DNA of 64,000 bases from Copromyces sp. CBS 386.78 (GCA_030685235.1 MU839080.1:496001-560000); one strand, 5' to 3'; numbered from the stretch's first letter, positions 10,268 to 24,399 are shown. Made by a program: numbers and translations. The notes: generated by a model not told the origin, from the letters alone.

Positions 10268-12398
10268 TCAGATCCTGGTAACCTCCACTCTCGCCCTCTC
10301 AAAGACCCTATGGGCAAGCATCCCGCCCGGCGCAGCATCCGCCTCCGACAGCTTTGGCGGATACAGTGTCATACGGGCATATGTACCAGCACGCTTGCGT
10401 TGTGACAGATACCCGGGGTTGATAACCAAAACACTTTCGATGACCTAAAATGGACGGGAAGAGTCAGCAACTGCGCACATTCACTCGACATGGAATAGAA
10501 TATGGCACCACAGAAACATACCTTTGCAAAAGGCGGCAACGCGCTCGGCACAATCAACACATCCGGGCGCACATTGACCATCTCGCCTAGCTTCAAGTAG
10601 CTGATATCCAGCATCGCGCCCGGCGCCGCCTGCCCATCAATCACCTGCCTGCCCGTCTTCGGCAGCTTCGTCCGATCGGTCGGCGGGAACAGCGGGAAGT
10701 AATGCCTCTGCTCGATCAGGTACCGGGCCACCCTCGACAAGCCATTGGTATCCTCCACCATGCCACCGATCAGCTCCTCGTGCTTGAGCTCCCACAGCGC
10801 GTCCTGGCTGCTGATGCCCACCACCGTCTCGTTAAGGCTGAGCGTCATCGGGTTGCCAATGATCTTGATGCTCTTGTGCAGACCGAGCTCCTTGCGGGGA
10901 AAGGGGTCTTGCGGCCAGGAGACGTGGCGGTCGATTACGTCGCGGACAGAGGGAACGAGGAGGATGGTTACGTTGGGGTTGGCGGATACGAGGCGGTTCA
11001 GGGCAGGCGAGATGAGGTACTTGAAGACGGTGCTCATGGTGGCGGCGTCGGGGTCGTAGACGGCTTCCTCGGGGAGATCGAAGTCGCCCGAGGCGATGAG
11101 AGGGTGCTCGGCGTCGATAAACGGGCCGGCGAGGATGACGGCGTCGGCGTAGGTGTCTGCTGCCTCGTTAATGAGAGTGTGGAGAGGCTCAAAGTCGAGG
11201 TTGTCGTCGGCTGTGTAAGGGCCAGACGCAAAGATGACGTTGAGAGGCATGGGGTTTTCGTCGTCGTCGGTGTCCATGGCGTCGGGGCCACCGCGTAGCC
11301 TTTCGCGGTGTGCTGCCATGGTCTCTAGGGTGGAGGCAGCGTTGCGCATGAGAGGCATGCGCAAGACTTCGTTGACAGTGAACTCGCGCCCTGTGGTGTT
11401 GGTTCCGCGTAATGCGACAATCTGTCCAGGGAAGAACTGGTAACCCTTGAGCTTGCTGACGTTTAGGGGTACTCGGAAACCACCGCCCGTCCTCCTTGAG
11501 GTTTCTAATACCAGGGAAGCGGCATTGAGCTTGCCTTCAGACGAATCAGAAGCAATGCGCCCAACTGCCACAATCTCTGTAGTGCTCTGCATAGCCGCGC
11601 TGCCGGATACAGATTCATCCAACTTGTGATGTTCCAGCACCAAAGTCGTGAAGTCGTCTATCCTGTCGTCCAAAATCTCTGATGTTTCGGAAAGCTTCAT
11701 TGCTAGTGGCTTGTAGCCCAGCTTCTTCTGATCGGAGGCGGCAGTAAGCTTGATGCGGGACTCGCCAAAGGGGGCAATAGGTGGTTCGGGCGCGGGGAGG
11801 TTTTCGTTGAGGATCTCGATGACTTCGCCGGCGTTTAGTCTGTCTTTGAAAGATGATGGTCTTGGAAGGGTTAGCAAGGACACATCTGCAAGGACTTGGT
11901 CTTGACATACGGAATAGCACCCATGGCATCTAATTGTGCCTCCAACCTCATCGGCGAGCTTACGGGCTCGTTCTTCAAGCGGCTAATGGGGGTTCCCATC
12001 GGTGTCTTCCTGGCCGAGCCGAGCTTTGCTGCCCGTCGAGCGGCCGGTGTTGTGAGTCCATCAAGCATGCCAAATACATCGCTATTGTTCCTCGCTCCTG
12101 GCCTTGGTGTTCCTCCCGGTCGTTTTTCGGTCTTGACTTGCTCCAGCGCCTGCGCTCGGTTTGCTCGTTCTAGTGTGTCTTGTAGGTCCTGCTTGAACTT
12201 GCGAACCGTGGACATGGACATGGTGGGCTGGTCCATGTCCATCTTGATGCAGTACGACTCCCACTTGAAGAACATGTCTTGGACATCGAGTTCGTGCAGG
12301 CGCATGATCGATTGGAGCTCGTAGATGACATCGGGTGACAGCTCGGTGTTGGCAGTGCCGAAGCGCTCGTTGAGCTCGGCCACGACTGGATCGGCCAT
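10268..12398 (-). CDS. POL12: DNA polymerase alpha subunit B (POL12)
   Basis: Three exons, complement(10268..10444, 10522..11860, 11911..12398), encode 667 residues. The introns are 77 bp (GTATGT...TTTTAG) and 50 bp (GTATGT, branch GCTAAC, CCAAG). The second one is inside a long open frame and must be spliced to reach the conserved end VIESVLVINPGYLSQRKRAGTYARMTL. The N-terminal ~160 residues carry the polymerase-binding helical region; an OB fold (about 250-315, IVAVGRIASDSSEGKLNAAS) and the inactive phosphoesterase-like domain (about 370-500, PLNVIFASGPYTADDNLDFEPL) follow. The subunit ties the catalytic subunit and primase to the replication fork at initiation. An upstream in-frame ATG at 12482 was rejected because its peptide is not conserved-looking. 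It diverges from PDR16 over 773 bp. Confidence 0.95.
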
Positions 12399-13171
12399 GA
12401 TTGCTATTGTGATGTTTGTGCTGGCCTTTCGCTCGACTGCTCGTGGTGCTTGACAGGTTGGTCGATGTGATCCCTTCCACAAGTCCTCAAATTATCGGGC
12501 CTAACTAAGGTTTTGTGGTCACGAATTGAGAGGCGCAATCAACAAACAAGTTACTGGGTATTACGACGATGATCATGGGGCAACTACACATTTGGGGACG
12601 CGCCATGAACCGCGCCGTAGAAATCAATTAACGCGAAAACACGCTAAGCTAATTGGCAGGGGTGGAGCTTGGGTCTGAGGGTGTGACGCTATGGAGCTCA
12701 GGGGATTTGTGGCTGGTGCGTGGCTTCCCGAAGCGCTAGCGCCAGAATTGGGAAAGCGCTTCATGCAAGTTTGCTTGACGTTGCATAACAGACGGATCGT
12801 CCATTCAAGTGAACAGACGGAAGGAATAGCATATCTTTTTTCAACATTTGCCTTACAAATCTTCCGTATCTGGGTTCCAAGTCTTGGCTTTCGGCGGTTC
12901 AGTCGGATATATATTCGCCAATTTCCGTGATCATCGAAGCGATTTGAGGCCAGCAATCAAAACCCCTAATTCGGCTGTGGCTGACACGTCGTCGGCCACT
13001 TGAGATTGGGCTGATGACATCGTCCAATTCCACTACACTTCCACTTCGCCTTATCTCAACTTTCTTTTCCTAAACTAATTCCTATATCTTCTTACGTTTT
13101 CCTGCACTTTCTGATCTTGTTCAGCCTACTCTCTTTAATTCCCAACTTCTTCACCACACCGCTCACTCAAG
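12399..13171. promoter_or_regulatory. Divergent POL12-PDR16 intergenic region
   Basis: This 773-bp region must hold the promoters of both divergent genes. The 13030-13170 part is CT-rich, the likely PDR16 leader. A stretch around 12700-12900 keeps short open frames but shows no known domain. Confidence 0.5.
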
Positions 13172-14411
13172 ATGGCCACCGTCCTCAAGGTCCCTATTGC
13201 CTCCCCCACCCCTGACAGCCAGCCCAAGCCCCAAGCGGCGCTTACGGCTGAACAGAAGGAAAAGTACAACTGGTTGCTCGAGCAAGTCAAGAACTGGAAG
13301 GAAGTCCCGGCGACTGAGGGCAAGGCCGGCCCCCTCACCGACAGAGAGAAGTTCTGGTTGACCCGGGAATGTCTTCTCCGCTACCTTCGTGCAACTAAAT
13401 GGAACCAGAAGGAAGCAGAGAAGCGCGTCCTGGGTACGCTTACGTGGAGGAGAGAATACGGCGTCGAGGACTTAACTGCGGATCAAATCTCGCCCGAGAA
13501 CGAGACCGGCAAGCAGATCATCTTGGGCTACGACAAGGAGGGCCGCGTATGCCATTACCTGAACCCCGGTCGCCAGAACACCGAGGCCTCTCCTCGCCAA
13601 GTCCAGCACCTCGTCTTCATGCTCGAGCGCGTTATCGAGCTTATGCCTCCCCAGGTTGAGACCCTGTCTCTGCTCATCAACTTCAAGTCGAGCAAGTCCA
13701 GGTCCAACACGGCTCCCGGCATCGGTCTGGCTCGCGAAGTTCTGAACATTCTTCAGAACCACTACCCCGAGAGGTTGGGGCGCGCTCTCATCATCAACGG
13801 TATGTCCAATGCTTCATCTCTTACGAACCCCTGATAACTAACCAATCACAGTTCCCTGGATCGTCAACGGCTTCTTCAAGATCATCACTCCCTTCATCGA
13901 TCCCCTCACCCGCGAGAAGCTCAAGTTTAACGAGGACATGAAGAAGTACGTCCCTGCCGAGCAGCTCTGGACCGAGTTCAACGGCAATCTCGAGTTCGAC
14001 TACGACCACGCCACCTACTGGCCCGCCCTGCAGAAGATGTGTGCCGAGAAGCACGAGGCCAAGTACCAACGCTGGGTTGCTGGTGGCCAGCAGATTGGCG
14101 AGTTGGAGGATTTCATTACTGGCCATGCCCAGGTTGGTGTTGCCGGTCCTACTGCCGCTGCCACCTCTGCTCCCGAGCCCACGCCTGCCGCATCTGCGCC
14201 TGTGCCGGCTGCTGAGCCCGAGGCAGTCCCTGCTCCCGCTGCTGCTCCCGTACCAACGACCACGGAGGCTTCCAAGGAGGCGCCAGTACCGGCTCCAGAG
14301 GCTGTCGCTGTTGCGGAACCAACACCCGCGGCGGCGCCTGTGGAGGAGAAGAACGAAGAGGAGAAGCCAAAGGGTGTCGCGCCAACTGAGATTGGGGAGA
14401 CCACTGCTTAG
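13172..14411 (+). CDS. PDR16: PDR16-like Sec14 phosphatidylinositol transfer protein
   Basis: Two exons, 13172..13799 and 13852..14411, give 395 residues. The 52-bp intron has GTATGT, a TAACTAACC branch and CACAG. A CRAL-TRIO N-terminal helical region (about 50-100, REKFWLTRECLLRYLRATKW) precedes the CRAL-TRIO lipid-binding domain (about 105-270), with HLVFMLERVIELMP, NHYPERLGRALIINVPWIV and FIDPLTREKLKF all as in yeast Pdr16. The last ~85 residues are an Ala/Pro/Glu-rich low-complexity tail not found in yeast Pdr16. The family exchanges phosphatidylinositol and sterols between membranes and influences azole tolerance in yeast. C-ending codon preference suggests good expression. Start context CTCAAGATGG. 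Confidence 0.95.
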
Positions 14412-15229
14412 AAGGTGCGCTCGGTTGTTAAATGGGCAGTGTTGGGGTTAGTCGCGCTGAGTTCAGGTAAAAAGAGTATAACGGGAAGCAGAGTAGAACG
14501 GGAAGCTTTTGCATATTTTGATACCATCATAGAAAGCTAGGCGCCATTGGAGTGTTTCTGGTCAGTTAGACACCATAGAAGGCGAAGGATAATACTAGTC
14601 ACATTTGAAGGAAGAGCTCGTACTGCGGTGAACTATATGTCAGACCCGACACTCGGCTTAGTCTCGCTGGTAGGCAAGGGGTGAAGTAATCTACCGGTCG
14701 ACAACTACGCCAAAGTGTTAGCAACACTCTAGACACTTGGAGACATCTTTCATACATGTGATCAATTGTTTAAGCCATATAACCGAACGGAACACTTTAC
14801 AATGTCAAGCCCATCTAGCTATAACCTGAACATAACATCAACATATGAGTAGAGGTAACAATCCAGCAAATCCCAATTCACCCTCACAAAGGTATAAAGA
14901 TACAACCAGTAATTTTACTCCAAAAGCCTCCAACAGCTTCAACAACACACAACCCAGCCTTTCATCCCAACTCTCGCCTCGACTCCGTGCTGCCCGTATG
15001 CCAAACCTGATGAAGCACAGCCAACCATTCATTCTCTGTACAGCAGTACTGAAGCATAGCAAAATGTAGAGGCAGATATTTACTTCGACCGCACCCAATC
15101 CCAATACTTCACAGAAGACAAGGCACATCGGTATTTGTGTTGCCCTTCCCCGTTCCTTCTCTCCCTTCCTTTGAACTTACCCGCGTGTAAGGCATTCGAA
15201 CCAGGTGTGAGTCGCTGTCTTTCCTTCTT

Positions 15230-15600
15230 CTCTTCTTTTATTTCCTATTCTCCTTTTTTCTTCCTTTTGTTTCTCTTTCGTTTCTCTTTTGTTTTGGGGG
15301 GGTTGGTTCGTTCTTTTCTGTACATTACCTCACCCCCAGCTAGTACTTGTTGCTCCTTCCATTTGTACCCCTCTCACCAAGGCCGCAGCACCCACCCGGT
15401 CTGATTGGAAGTTGCAGTCTCCTTTTCCCTTTTCTTTGGAGCCTATTTCTGACCTTTTTCTTAGTTCTTTCCTCTTACTTCCTTTTTGTTTCCTTCAATC
15501 TCACCCCATCCCCCAACTATTTGTTGCTCTTTCCATGCGTACTTTACTCCTCTTCGGCTACCAAGCCAGCCAGTTTCCCTCTAACCGGAAGTCGCAGTTG
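15230..15600. repeat. Diverged tandem duplication, unit about 175-180 bp
   Basis: Landmarks recur in order at a spacing of about 174-180 bp: TTGTTGCTCCTTCCAT at 15347 against TTGTTGCTCTTTCCAT at 15521, and GGAAGTTGCAGT at 15407 against GGAAGTCGCAGT at 15587. CT-rich blocks precede each. Similarity between the landmarks is weak, so the copies are old. Confidence 0.45.
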
Positions 15601-18600
15601 CGCGCGCGGCGTTGAAGCGCGGCGACGATGTTTTCCTGTTTGCGATGTATTTACTGCATTTTAATGTGCCATAGAATGACCGTGAGTCTCGTAACTCTTT
15701 GTTCTTTGACAAACATATTTCCGTCTTGGGTTCTGGTCGGAGTAGCGTGTCCGCTCTCGCAGTTCAAAGTTGAAGCCTTGGAGGACAAGTGGGAATCAAG
15801 ACATATGGAATGGAATGGTGCGCATCGAGTAAATACTGGCTGCGAGGTTGCGAATCAAAACCTGAAAAGGCTTGGAGCACGGATTGGCCTGTGTTTATCT
15901 CGACGTTATATGTACATGTGAGGAGATCTAGACATCCTTGTTCCATGATTGCACGAATAACAATAAAAATATACAAAAATAGGTTAGGTTAGTGCCAGGA
16001 TTACAGGACAAGCTCAACAACTATTAGCGTCAAGACAAAATCCTTTCACAGATTTCATGTTCTTACACTTCAAAAAGTGCAAGTGTCTCTGTATACCCTC
16101 CCTCTTCAAACCCTCAAAAGTCAGAACCCAATTTTCTCTTCCTATAAAGTCCCAAAGTCCCAAACTCAACAAGCCAGCCAGACATAAGTTCGCCAAGGTC
16201 CCATACCTTACGTTGTAGCTCACCTAGTTAGCTCAGCTATATCTAGGAATCGGCCCGGCTGCCCCAATACTCGAAGATCCGGGCGTGCGGCCGGGAGGGA
16301 ACGGAACGGAGCGGGACGATGGGCAGGGAAGTTGGTTGTTGAGATGTTCCCGGGGTCTCCCGGTGAACTGTTGAACGACTTGTATATAGCCGGACGGAGG
16401 ATCCTGGTATTCTGAGAGAGCTGGAAATGTTGAAGCATTGTGTTTGGCTTGGCATGACTGTTGGGGGATATATAGTCTAGCATGCTCCGCAAGTTGTATG
16501 TGTTTCCTCCTGGCCGAAGGTATATCAGGGTGAATTCAGGATATATACTCAAAACAAAATATCGGTTGGTATGCGCCGGGATAATGCTGCCTCAGCTTCG
16601 AGAGGTGCAACAGAAGGGAAACAAGACTATAGGGGGGTAAGGAAGTGGGGGGAAATATATAGCATAGCTATATATCATCTCCATAATCTCGTTTGGTTTG
16701 GCCAAGGTTACAAGCATCTGACTACAGCTCTAGCCTGACACATCTTGGCAGGAGGAATGTCTCTCTGGATAGGTTCCCCTCATGGAAGTGATTTTTCAAA
16801 GAATGTGAACAAAAGCTGAATACCAGGAAGGCATAACCTCAAAACTGTGTGGTTCCACGATCCCAAGCAACAATCAAATTCCTCTTGTCACTTGCCAGCC
16901 CATGGTCCAGGGGGCAATGACAAGATAGGATGAACAAGAAGAGGGTCTCCCGATCTTGGTACCATGTGTCACCGTGGCATCCGTCCCTGGTCGACGATCA
17001 TTCTTGATGACGAAGCGTTCCTGTCACAGGTTGATGGGGGTACGTATGAGGTTGGGTTGGGAAAAAATCGAATGCGAAGAACGAGGACATGAGCAAGTAA
17101 AAGACACCAGGTAAAGAGTGGCATAAGCCTGAATGTTCGATGTTCTCGGTAGATATTCGGTACCACTTGGCTGGAGGATTGCGGTGAGGAAAACGCAGTG
17201 TTGATCGTGTTACCAACACAATGCAGGGCGAAGAGTTATGCAATCATGCTCGTTAGATCTTGTGATTGTCGAGATCGATGAACTGCCCGCCGCTAAGAGA
17301 TGCATAAAATGTTGACACGGCGGTTGACGCGAGTCATCGTATCGCCAGAGATCCGGGGTATCAAACGAGCCGAGAACGGGTTGTCGTCAACAACCTTCCT
17401 CAACGGGATGCCGCCGCTACCGTAAGGACAGTGGCATGACCGGGGTGAACCTAGACCTTTTTTTTCTGTCAGGTCCGGCTTGACACTTGACAGGGCGGCA
17501 AAAGCGGGAGTTTCAGAAGTTCAGAGCTCCGTCCTGGGAATGGTAGTCGCTTGGAATGGATGTAACCTTGTTGACCGTTGCATGATCATGCGAGAAACCC
17601 GGAGCGGGTGAGGGCACTCTTGACGGGGGAAAGTACCCCGGCGAGTTTAGGCGGGATGGGCCAGATGGGTTAGTTTCGAACCACGAGACGGAGTCGTCAT
17701 CCGCTTTTGATCATTCTTCCGGCCCGCTGCTTCGGACAGGAGCCGATCATCCGAGGTCGATAGGTTTTCTGACGTTGTACCCCGGGACCCCGGTGACTAC
17801 CCCGGAGCCGGGGGCGGACCGCTCGTGAGACATGAAGAGTCCGGCATTGACGAACCAAACGTTCAGAGCTCTAGACTCTGCCGTGAATAACACCGGACGA
17901 GGTGTGTATAACCTGAGAACACTTGATGTCTAGGTGTAACAATCGTATAAACTTTCAACGGTTGTCATGGTGTTTCTGGCCGACCATTCTAATGGAGCGT
18001 ACTCTGGGTGTGGGTCTTTGTCTTGTCCGCGGGAAAAATAGCAAGACAGACCAAAAGTATAGCGACCTAGCATGACGATGTCGAGTGGACATCCGTGACA
18101 TCGTTGTTTGTCCGTTCGGAGCAGCAATCCAAATCCAGTCAAGTAAGGAGTCGGTCATCCTTCAACATCGATGGAGCCCCGGACACGATGCGCACACACC
18201 CAGTCTGACAACCTTGAGCGGGCTCGTCCGTCATGCTAGGTTGGTAAACCCGAGGCTGACAGCGAGCAAAGCGGCTTTTTATCGGACAAGGGGAGCTGAT
18301 GTTTTGAATGGTTCATAATTCCGAAGAACGGCGTCCACTTTCAGGGCTGAAGAGAAGGAGAGAGAGCGCCACCGTCGCCAAATAACTGCCGAGAGCTCCG
18401 TCACCGATTGGTGGGCGGAAACATCAGGAGATGGTCGGTATGTTTGTGTAAACCCAGCTCAGGACTGACCACCTTTCATGGCCGCCGTCGATATCTTACC
18501 AGGGATTGGCTTTGGGCTTATCGTTATGACCACATGGCTTCACGCGGTCAGGTGTGTTTCGAGAATCTTCAGATCTCCGTTGACGAGGTTCTGTGATTGT

Positions 18601-21600
18601 TTTGGTTCTTGCATCTCCAGCTTGCTGGTTGTTGTGGGACATGATTCCAACTTTTCTGTCAGTTTTCATCCACAGTGCTTCTGTCTTTCTTCGCCGGGCG
18701 TACAAAGCTTACGGCCAGTCAGACGTGCACGAGGCTATGAACACCTTCAAGCAGACATTGTGACCACAGGCCAATCAACAAACCGGGCGGGTGGCCGCAT
18801 GAACGATCGCCGCCGTCTTCTCGCGTCGGAGAAAAGAGAAAATCGGCCGCGAGCGCGTTCGTTCCTATTCGAAGCGCGTTCCCAAGGCCCATTTTCGCAG
18901 CTCCGGCAGACAGACGATGTCCGAATGCCTCCTCCACAGTCGGATGGGGAAAGGGGGACGAAAGGCTCCGCCAAAGATCATATCGCTTGTTAGCAGTGAA
19001 GGTCGTCATCAGAACATGTAACCGCACGGTGCACCTTGTGGTGAAAAGTGTGCTGGGGCGGGTGAGAACCCTTCCTCTTCTTTTTGCTGATTTTTCCGTT
19101 GTTCTTCTGTTTTCTATCCGGGCAGTTTTTTGACGTGTTGGGTGTGCTGTGTGTACGACCCAGGACAACGAATGTGATATTGTAACCCCCACAAAAGAGA
19201 CGATTGGGTCCGCCTCAAAAAAGAAATGTAGGATTTGCATTGGCATGCCCCTCTTTTGCCGTTCCGATGAATGCGTGCACTGAGACGGCGCACATCATTG
19301 GGGGTGAGGTGGATGGACGGCATTGAGGGTTGGTTGTCTTGGAGGGCCGAGTGATGGATTGGTCGGATGGTCGGGCGTGTCAGGAGAAAAATCGACCTGG
19401 GTCAGAAAGGCATTGCAGTGAGAGCAAGAGAAAAAAGGGAAACCTTAAAGGCACAGACCAACTGCTCACGATGAGAGCTAAGCCCCGCTTGGGGTAGCTC
19501 AAACCCCGACAACCAATAGAATTGCACCGCTTAGAAACTGTTCCTGACTTGTGTGCTGCTAGTGATCCTTGTATGCTCCACAAATCCAGGGGTAAGGTGG
19601 GTTCTCGACCTTCCAGTGCTTGTCCGTGGCTGTTGCTACTGTCGCTGTCGCACTGTTCAGACAAGTTCCGTCTGAGGTGTGGATGTCAGTCCTCGCAGGG
19701 ACGCCGGTCATCGCATCGCAGTTGCCCAAATCATGACGAGGGGATACCGGGTTTTGGTTGAGATCCAGAGAGCCTGTCTTCTGAAGGGTAACAAACCCCA
19801 AACAACAGAGTATTCGAAATATGGAATCTGCCTTGCCGGAATAAACATTTTCTCTCGGAGATAGCCACGGCTGAGGAAAGGCAGGCATTGCCCTCTGGTT
19901 TGACCTGGCATCCAAACACGGAAAAACGCCCGTTTGTCGCGGTTTCGCAGCACCGAGCTGTCGGAGCGTCGTCGTTGTCATCGGATGATAACGCTGTCCG
20001 AGTCTCCACGCCGGTTGTCAAGGCTACAGTATAGTAATACTCTTGCGGTCTTTGCCGCCATTGACCAAGATCCTACCTGTCTCCGGCTTTTCTCTGTCAC
20101 GTCCGCCATCAAATTCCAGGAGCTGAGAAACATTCCTGCAGACCGGGCGGCTGTCCTGAGAAAAATGCCCCGTTCCTGGTAGTCCATAGGTCCGGGCCCG
20201 AGTTCATTCCATTGGCTAGCTGCTGCACCTTCCCCATTGAGAGCATGAGGCTGCTTAAACCAGTGCGAGATCGAGAAGGACGTGGGACAACACAGACGAT
20301 GTGGGCTTGTAAGAAGATCATATACCCGTCCCGGTAGACAGCTTTGGTCATGTGATGAAACCGATCAGTGACCTGTTCTTTTCCTATCAGCTCTGGATCA
20401 TTTTCGTGCTTGGTATCTTGAAGGAGGCTGTCGATTATCTCAGTGTTATCGCCCCCATCTCACCCGTTGCCTATCATTCCGCACAAGGTTATCGAGTTGA
20501 CCGCGTCATGCGAACCATCAGAAAAGAGCTCCATGACAATATTTGCCGCAATACTTGTGGGAAGCCGCCTGGAGAAAGAGCTTGACCTGCCTGGTTTAGG
20601 CAAGAGGAGGAGCAGGCATTCGGGTGTTGTGTTGACGCCGCATCAGCATCGCGGAATAAAAAAGGGCGCTAACGCAGGAACACACTGCTGGTTGCAAGGT
20701 CGTCGCTGCACCGTGTGAGGTTGGCGACGACTGGTGGGGTACCAAAAGACGGTTTCTGGGCCTGTAAATTATTCGAGGGATTCTTGACCCTCTACATCAC
20801 TTTTTCTAGCCATCCAATCAACACCATGGCATTGAATCCCCATTAACCGTTTCTTCTTTTCTGCATTCTCCGTACAGAAAGACGTGCATCTGACATCCGC
20901 CTCTGCCCACTTCAATTGCCTTTTTTTTTGCTGTCTTGAAGTCTGTTTCGCCGCGCCCTGTTCTGTCTGCAGGCAACCAAAACGACGATGGAAGATGCAA
21001 TTGAACAAACTTCCATCTTGTGGTGGCGATGTCCCGAGGGAATATCAGCCAGAATTCCAACATCAACAAACCCCTTGCCCTTTCCCCCCGGTGAAAAAGG
21101 AAAGCCGAGATCGTGGGCAGTGCTCCGGGCTTCTACACTACGTCCGCCAGCTGACCCGATAGACCCCCACTGATGACTGGCCAATCCGCCAATGCACGAG
21201 TTCGAATGGTAGTGTACAGGACTCGAGGGAGTCGAGGCTTGTAAACATTGGGACTAAACTTGGGAACCCGTCTCACAGAACACACAGCGGTCTGAGGTCA
21301 AGGATAAATGAGACACAAAGACTCTGGTGTTCGCCTGAGATCGATGGGACTTAGCGACACCAAGGAGCTGGAGTACGCACGTAATCGCCCATCCCTGAGA
21401 TCGCGACTCAAATAGAGTGAGGCTAGACATGGTAGTGAAGGAAGAGAAATGGAAGAAAAGCGAAGAGGGCGAACTGAAGAGAACAACACCAACGGCGACA
21501 CTCATGAACCCATGACAGGCTAGCGCACTGTGTGGTCGCTTGAGGTCTCGCTGTTTTCTTCCCCTTTTTCAGTCCCAAGAGCGCCAAGACTGCCCCCAAA

Positions 21601-24213
21601 CTGTGGGGCCGAAGTGCTTAAATGAACGCCGATTGGTGTTCCTGAATATGGCATCAAGCACCTCTTGGCTTTCTGGTGGTGTGCACGCCAAAAACCTCAC
21701 GACGCTGCACCCCCGGGGACGAACATCTATTTTGGCTCGCTGCCCCGTGCTTCGCTGCCCATGTACACCACAACTGGAGGCGTGTGTCAAAAGCTGAAGT
21801 CTCTTCGGAGAGGCTAACGGTGCGGACTGCCAAGCGACGGATCAAACAGCCAGCTTTGGCTTTGTTATTGATGTTTAACGGCAACGTCGGGTAACGATCA
21901 GAGCGGAAAAAAAAAACGAGGACATGGCTTTATAACGGCCGATGGTGGAGAGACCATCGTGCAACACACACGTCTCTCTCCGGTGTCCAGTGGATGAATC
22001 CCAGCTTGATACAATCCGAATTCGCACCACGTCGCGCCGATCCATTGCGCTAACCTTCAGTTCAAACAGCTGGTGGAGGCATATGGTTTGTGCAAGAGTC
22101 AGGCCGTTGCATGGTCTTGCTGGTAGCGCTGTTCGAATGCCGTATGACTGCTGGGGCTCCCAGTCTCTCCTGACCCGCCAACCCGCGGCAGCGGCAATGG
22201 CAGACGTCGACAACAGGGCCGATCAGCTAGGAGACTTGAGAAGGGTCCAAAGCTGTCGAAGGATTTGAGGGGGCATAGGGGTATGTTCTCATGCATATGC
22301 TATCACTGTGAGCGTCAATGAATGGCAATCTGTTTTCCAGACTAAACCCGAATGAGTCCGAGAATGAACGCGAGCGCACGTTGCACAACAGGAGTATCCG
22401 GGTAGCTACGCCTCATCGTGTATCCGGATGAACAGGTGCCAGGCGAGAAAGTGGCAGATGGTATAACAGACAACGAGAATTAGGCCAACAGTATACGTAC
22501 CTGGATGTTTCGACAAGAGCTCTGGGAGCAGCAGGCTCTCCCGATCATTGTAAGATCCGCTTGTGCTCCTTCATTCCAATTGACCTTGACGGATGATGGA
22601 CCGTGGCATGCCCCTCCCACGAATTCAATGAACAACAGGACCATTGCCTCGGTGACCGTGAGTGGATGTCGATTGTTCCTGGGCTGATGATCAAACGGAC
22701 GAGTCCTCCCTCGATGAAATGAAAACGTCGTCGTCCGATATTTACCATGTTCATCCACGGGTAGGAAAACGACCACCTGCGGTTGACGGGAATGAGATCC
22801 ATATGTAGAAAAATGAACTCGACTGGCTATGCCGGCCTGGACTAGTAGACATTTTGTAAGCATCGCCGTTGCACCGGTTTCAATGTCTGTCTTGCATGGT
22901 GGCCAGGTCGTGGTCGGCCAGGTCAGGTCAGGTCAGGCTCCCCATCCCCATCAGGGTACTGTGTCCTGTGTATGCTTGTGTCTGTGTGAAGGCCTGGTTA
23001 CTCTCCCCCCGTCGTTTGTCTTGAGCTTTTGGTTACCGAGATGGGAGTTGTGGACAGTCCGGTGGTCGCGGGGCTCAAGCTCGAGCCATCCGATTCAAGC
23101 ATCCCCTCCCCTTTCTTTTCCCCTCAGACCCCTTCAACTTCTAGGGCTTCTTTCGGTACTGTCTAGCTCAGAAACAGAAGAGAGAATCTCAGTCGGATGA
23201 GTGCCTTTCTTTCCAGTGGTAAGGTAACCCTGGGAAGCTAAAGTAGCGTTTCTCATCTGAATGGTCGGCCTGGGATTTAGGGTCGACTGGTGCAAACGGG
23301 GGGCCTGGATGAGCCGAGCCAAGTCGGGCAGGTACTGTACCTGGGTCACAGTATCGTAGTGTGTCTGGCTAGGAGAGCTGGACCGTGTGAAAGTTGTGAG
23401 AGGGACGATGGAAGGGTACTCGGGAAAAAAACGACGGGGTCAACCGGAAAGTCTTGGCCGTTGGAGCCCGAATAGGAGCACGAGGAAGAGGAACGATGTG
23501 GGTGAGATCCACTCCATCATGATCGCTGTTCGCTGGGACTTTTCGGTTTGCCAAAAAAAACCAGACGACAGACTTTTCTCTTTTCTCACAGAGAGACAAG
23601 ACTGAAGTGCTTGCCATGGAGACGGGACGGGACGGGAGTGAGTGAGTTGAGTGAGCTCACATCCTCCTGCAGGTACCGTCGCTCACGTCTTGGGAGGAGG
23701 GCCGCCATCATGCCGTGTCCCGCGCTGAGTGTTGGTCAATGTGCGAGTGTGCTAGAAGGTAGTGTAAAGTTTTCCTACTTGTTGCTTGGCCCCCCGTGTC
23801 GAGCTGTGCCATCGCCGTGCTTTGTGTGGTTCGCGAGTGATGGACCGCGTCCAATCCCAACGGTCTGCCTCCCACCTCTTACGCCGGTGTCTGTGGGTTA
23901 TCGGCGGGCAGTGCGGGCGATGCACCTCACTTGCTGCAGCACCTCTGCGCCAGACTGCACCAGACTCGAACTGCACCAAAACTGCACCAAGCTGGAACCA
24001 GACGACAGCTGCCCCGGGTGTAGAGGAAAGGGACGAAAGAGGGCGCGCCTGCCAGGCACGGCGACCATGGGATGACATGAGCCAACCGCAACCCTGGACG
24101 CCATGCCACTCGACCCGCATCGAGCGACCCACCTTTGCAGGTGGTGCCGTGGTGGGCACCACAGAGCGAGCAGAGGCACTGGCTGGACGGTGCCATTCGC
24201 AGCAGCCATTCGC

Positions 24214-24238
24214 GCAGTGATTCGCAGTGATTCGCAGT
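24214..24238. repeat. Tandem repeat, GCAGTGATTC x 2.5
   Basis: Two perfect 10-bp units are followed by the first half of a third, in the upstream region of the homeobox gene. Confidence 0.8.
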
Positions 24239-24332
24239 CTCGCAGTGCCACGGGGTGGTCGCCCAGTCGTCACTCTTGTTGCCCAGAGTCTAGACCCACT
24301 TTTTCCGGTGCCGCCCCATCGCTCGCTCGCTG

Positions 24333-24370
24333 CTGGAGCCCTGTTGGAGCCCTGGAGCCCTGGAGCCCGC
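24333..24370. repeat. TGGAGCCC short repeats
   Basis: TGGAGCCC occurs four times in tight succession with small spacers, just upstream of the CT-rich homeobox leader. Confidence 0.75.
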
Positions 24371-24399
24371 TGGAGTCGGGTGGTCGTCGCATGTTCCAC

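Larger units (their letters stand above)
14412..24399. other. About 10-kb interval without a supportable gene
   Basis: No open frame here has a domain, sustained codon bias or convincing splice structure. Visible content: CT-rich plus-strand stretch 15130-15560 with a diverged tandem duplication; a (GGTCA)4 run near 22919-22937; short repeats at 24214-24238 and 24333-24370; and imperfect CTGCACCA repeats near 23945-23995. The composition is not RIP-like, so it is not an old transposon field. It most probably holds non-coding transcripts and the upstream regulatory region of the homeobox gene. Confidence 0.5.
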
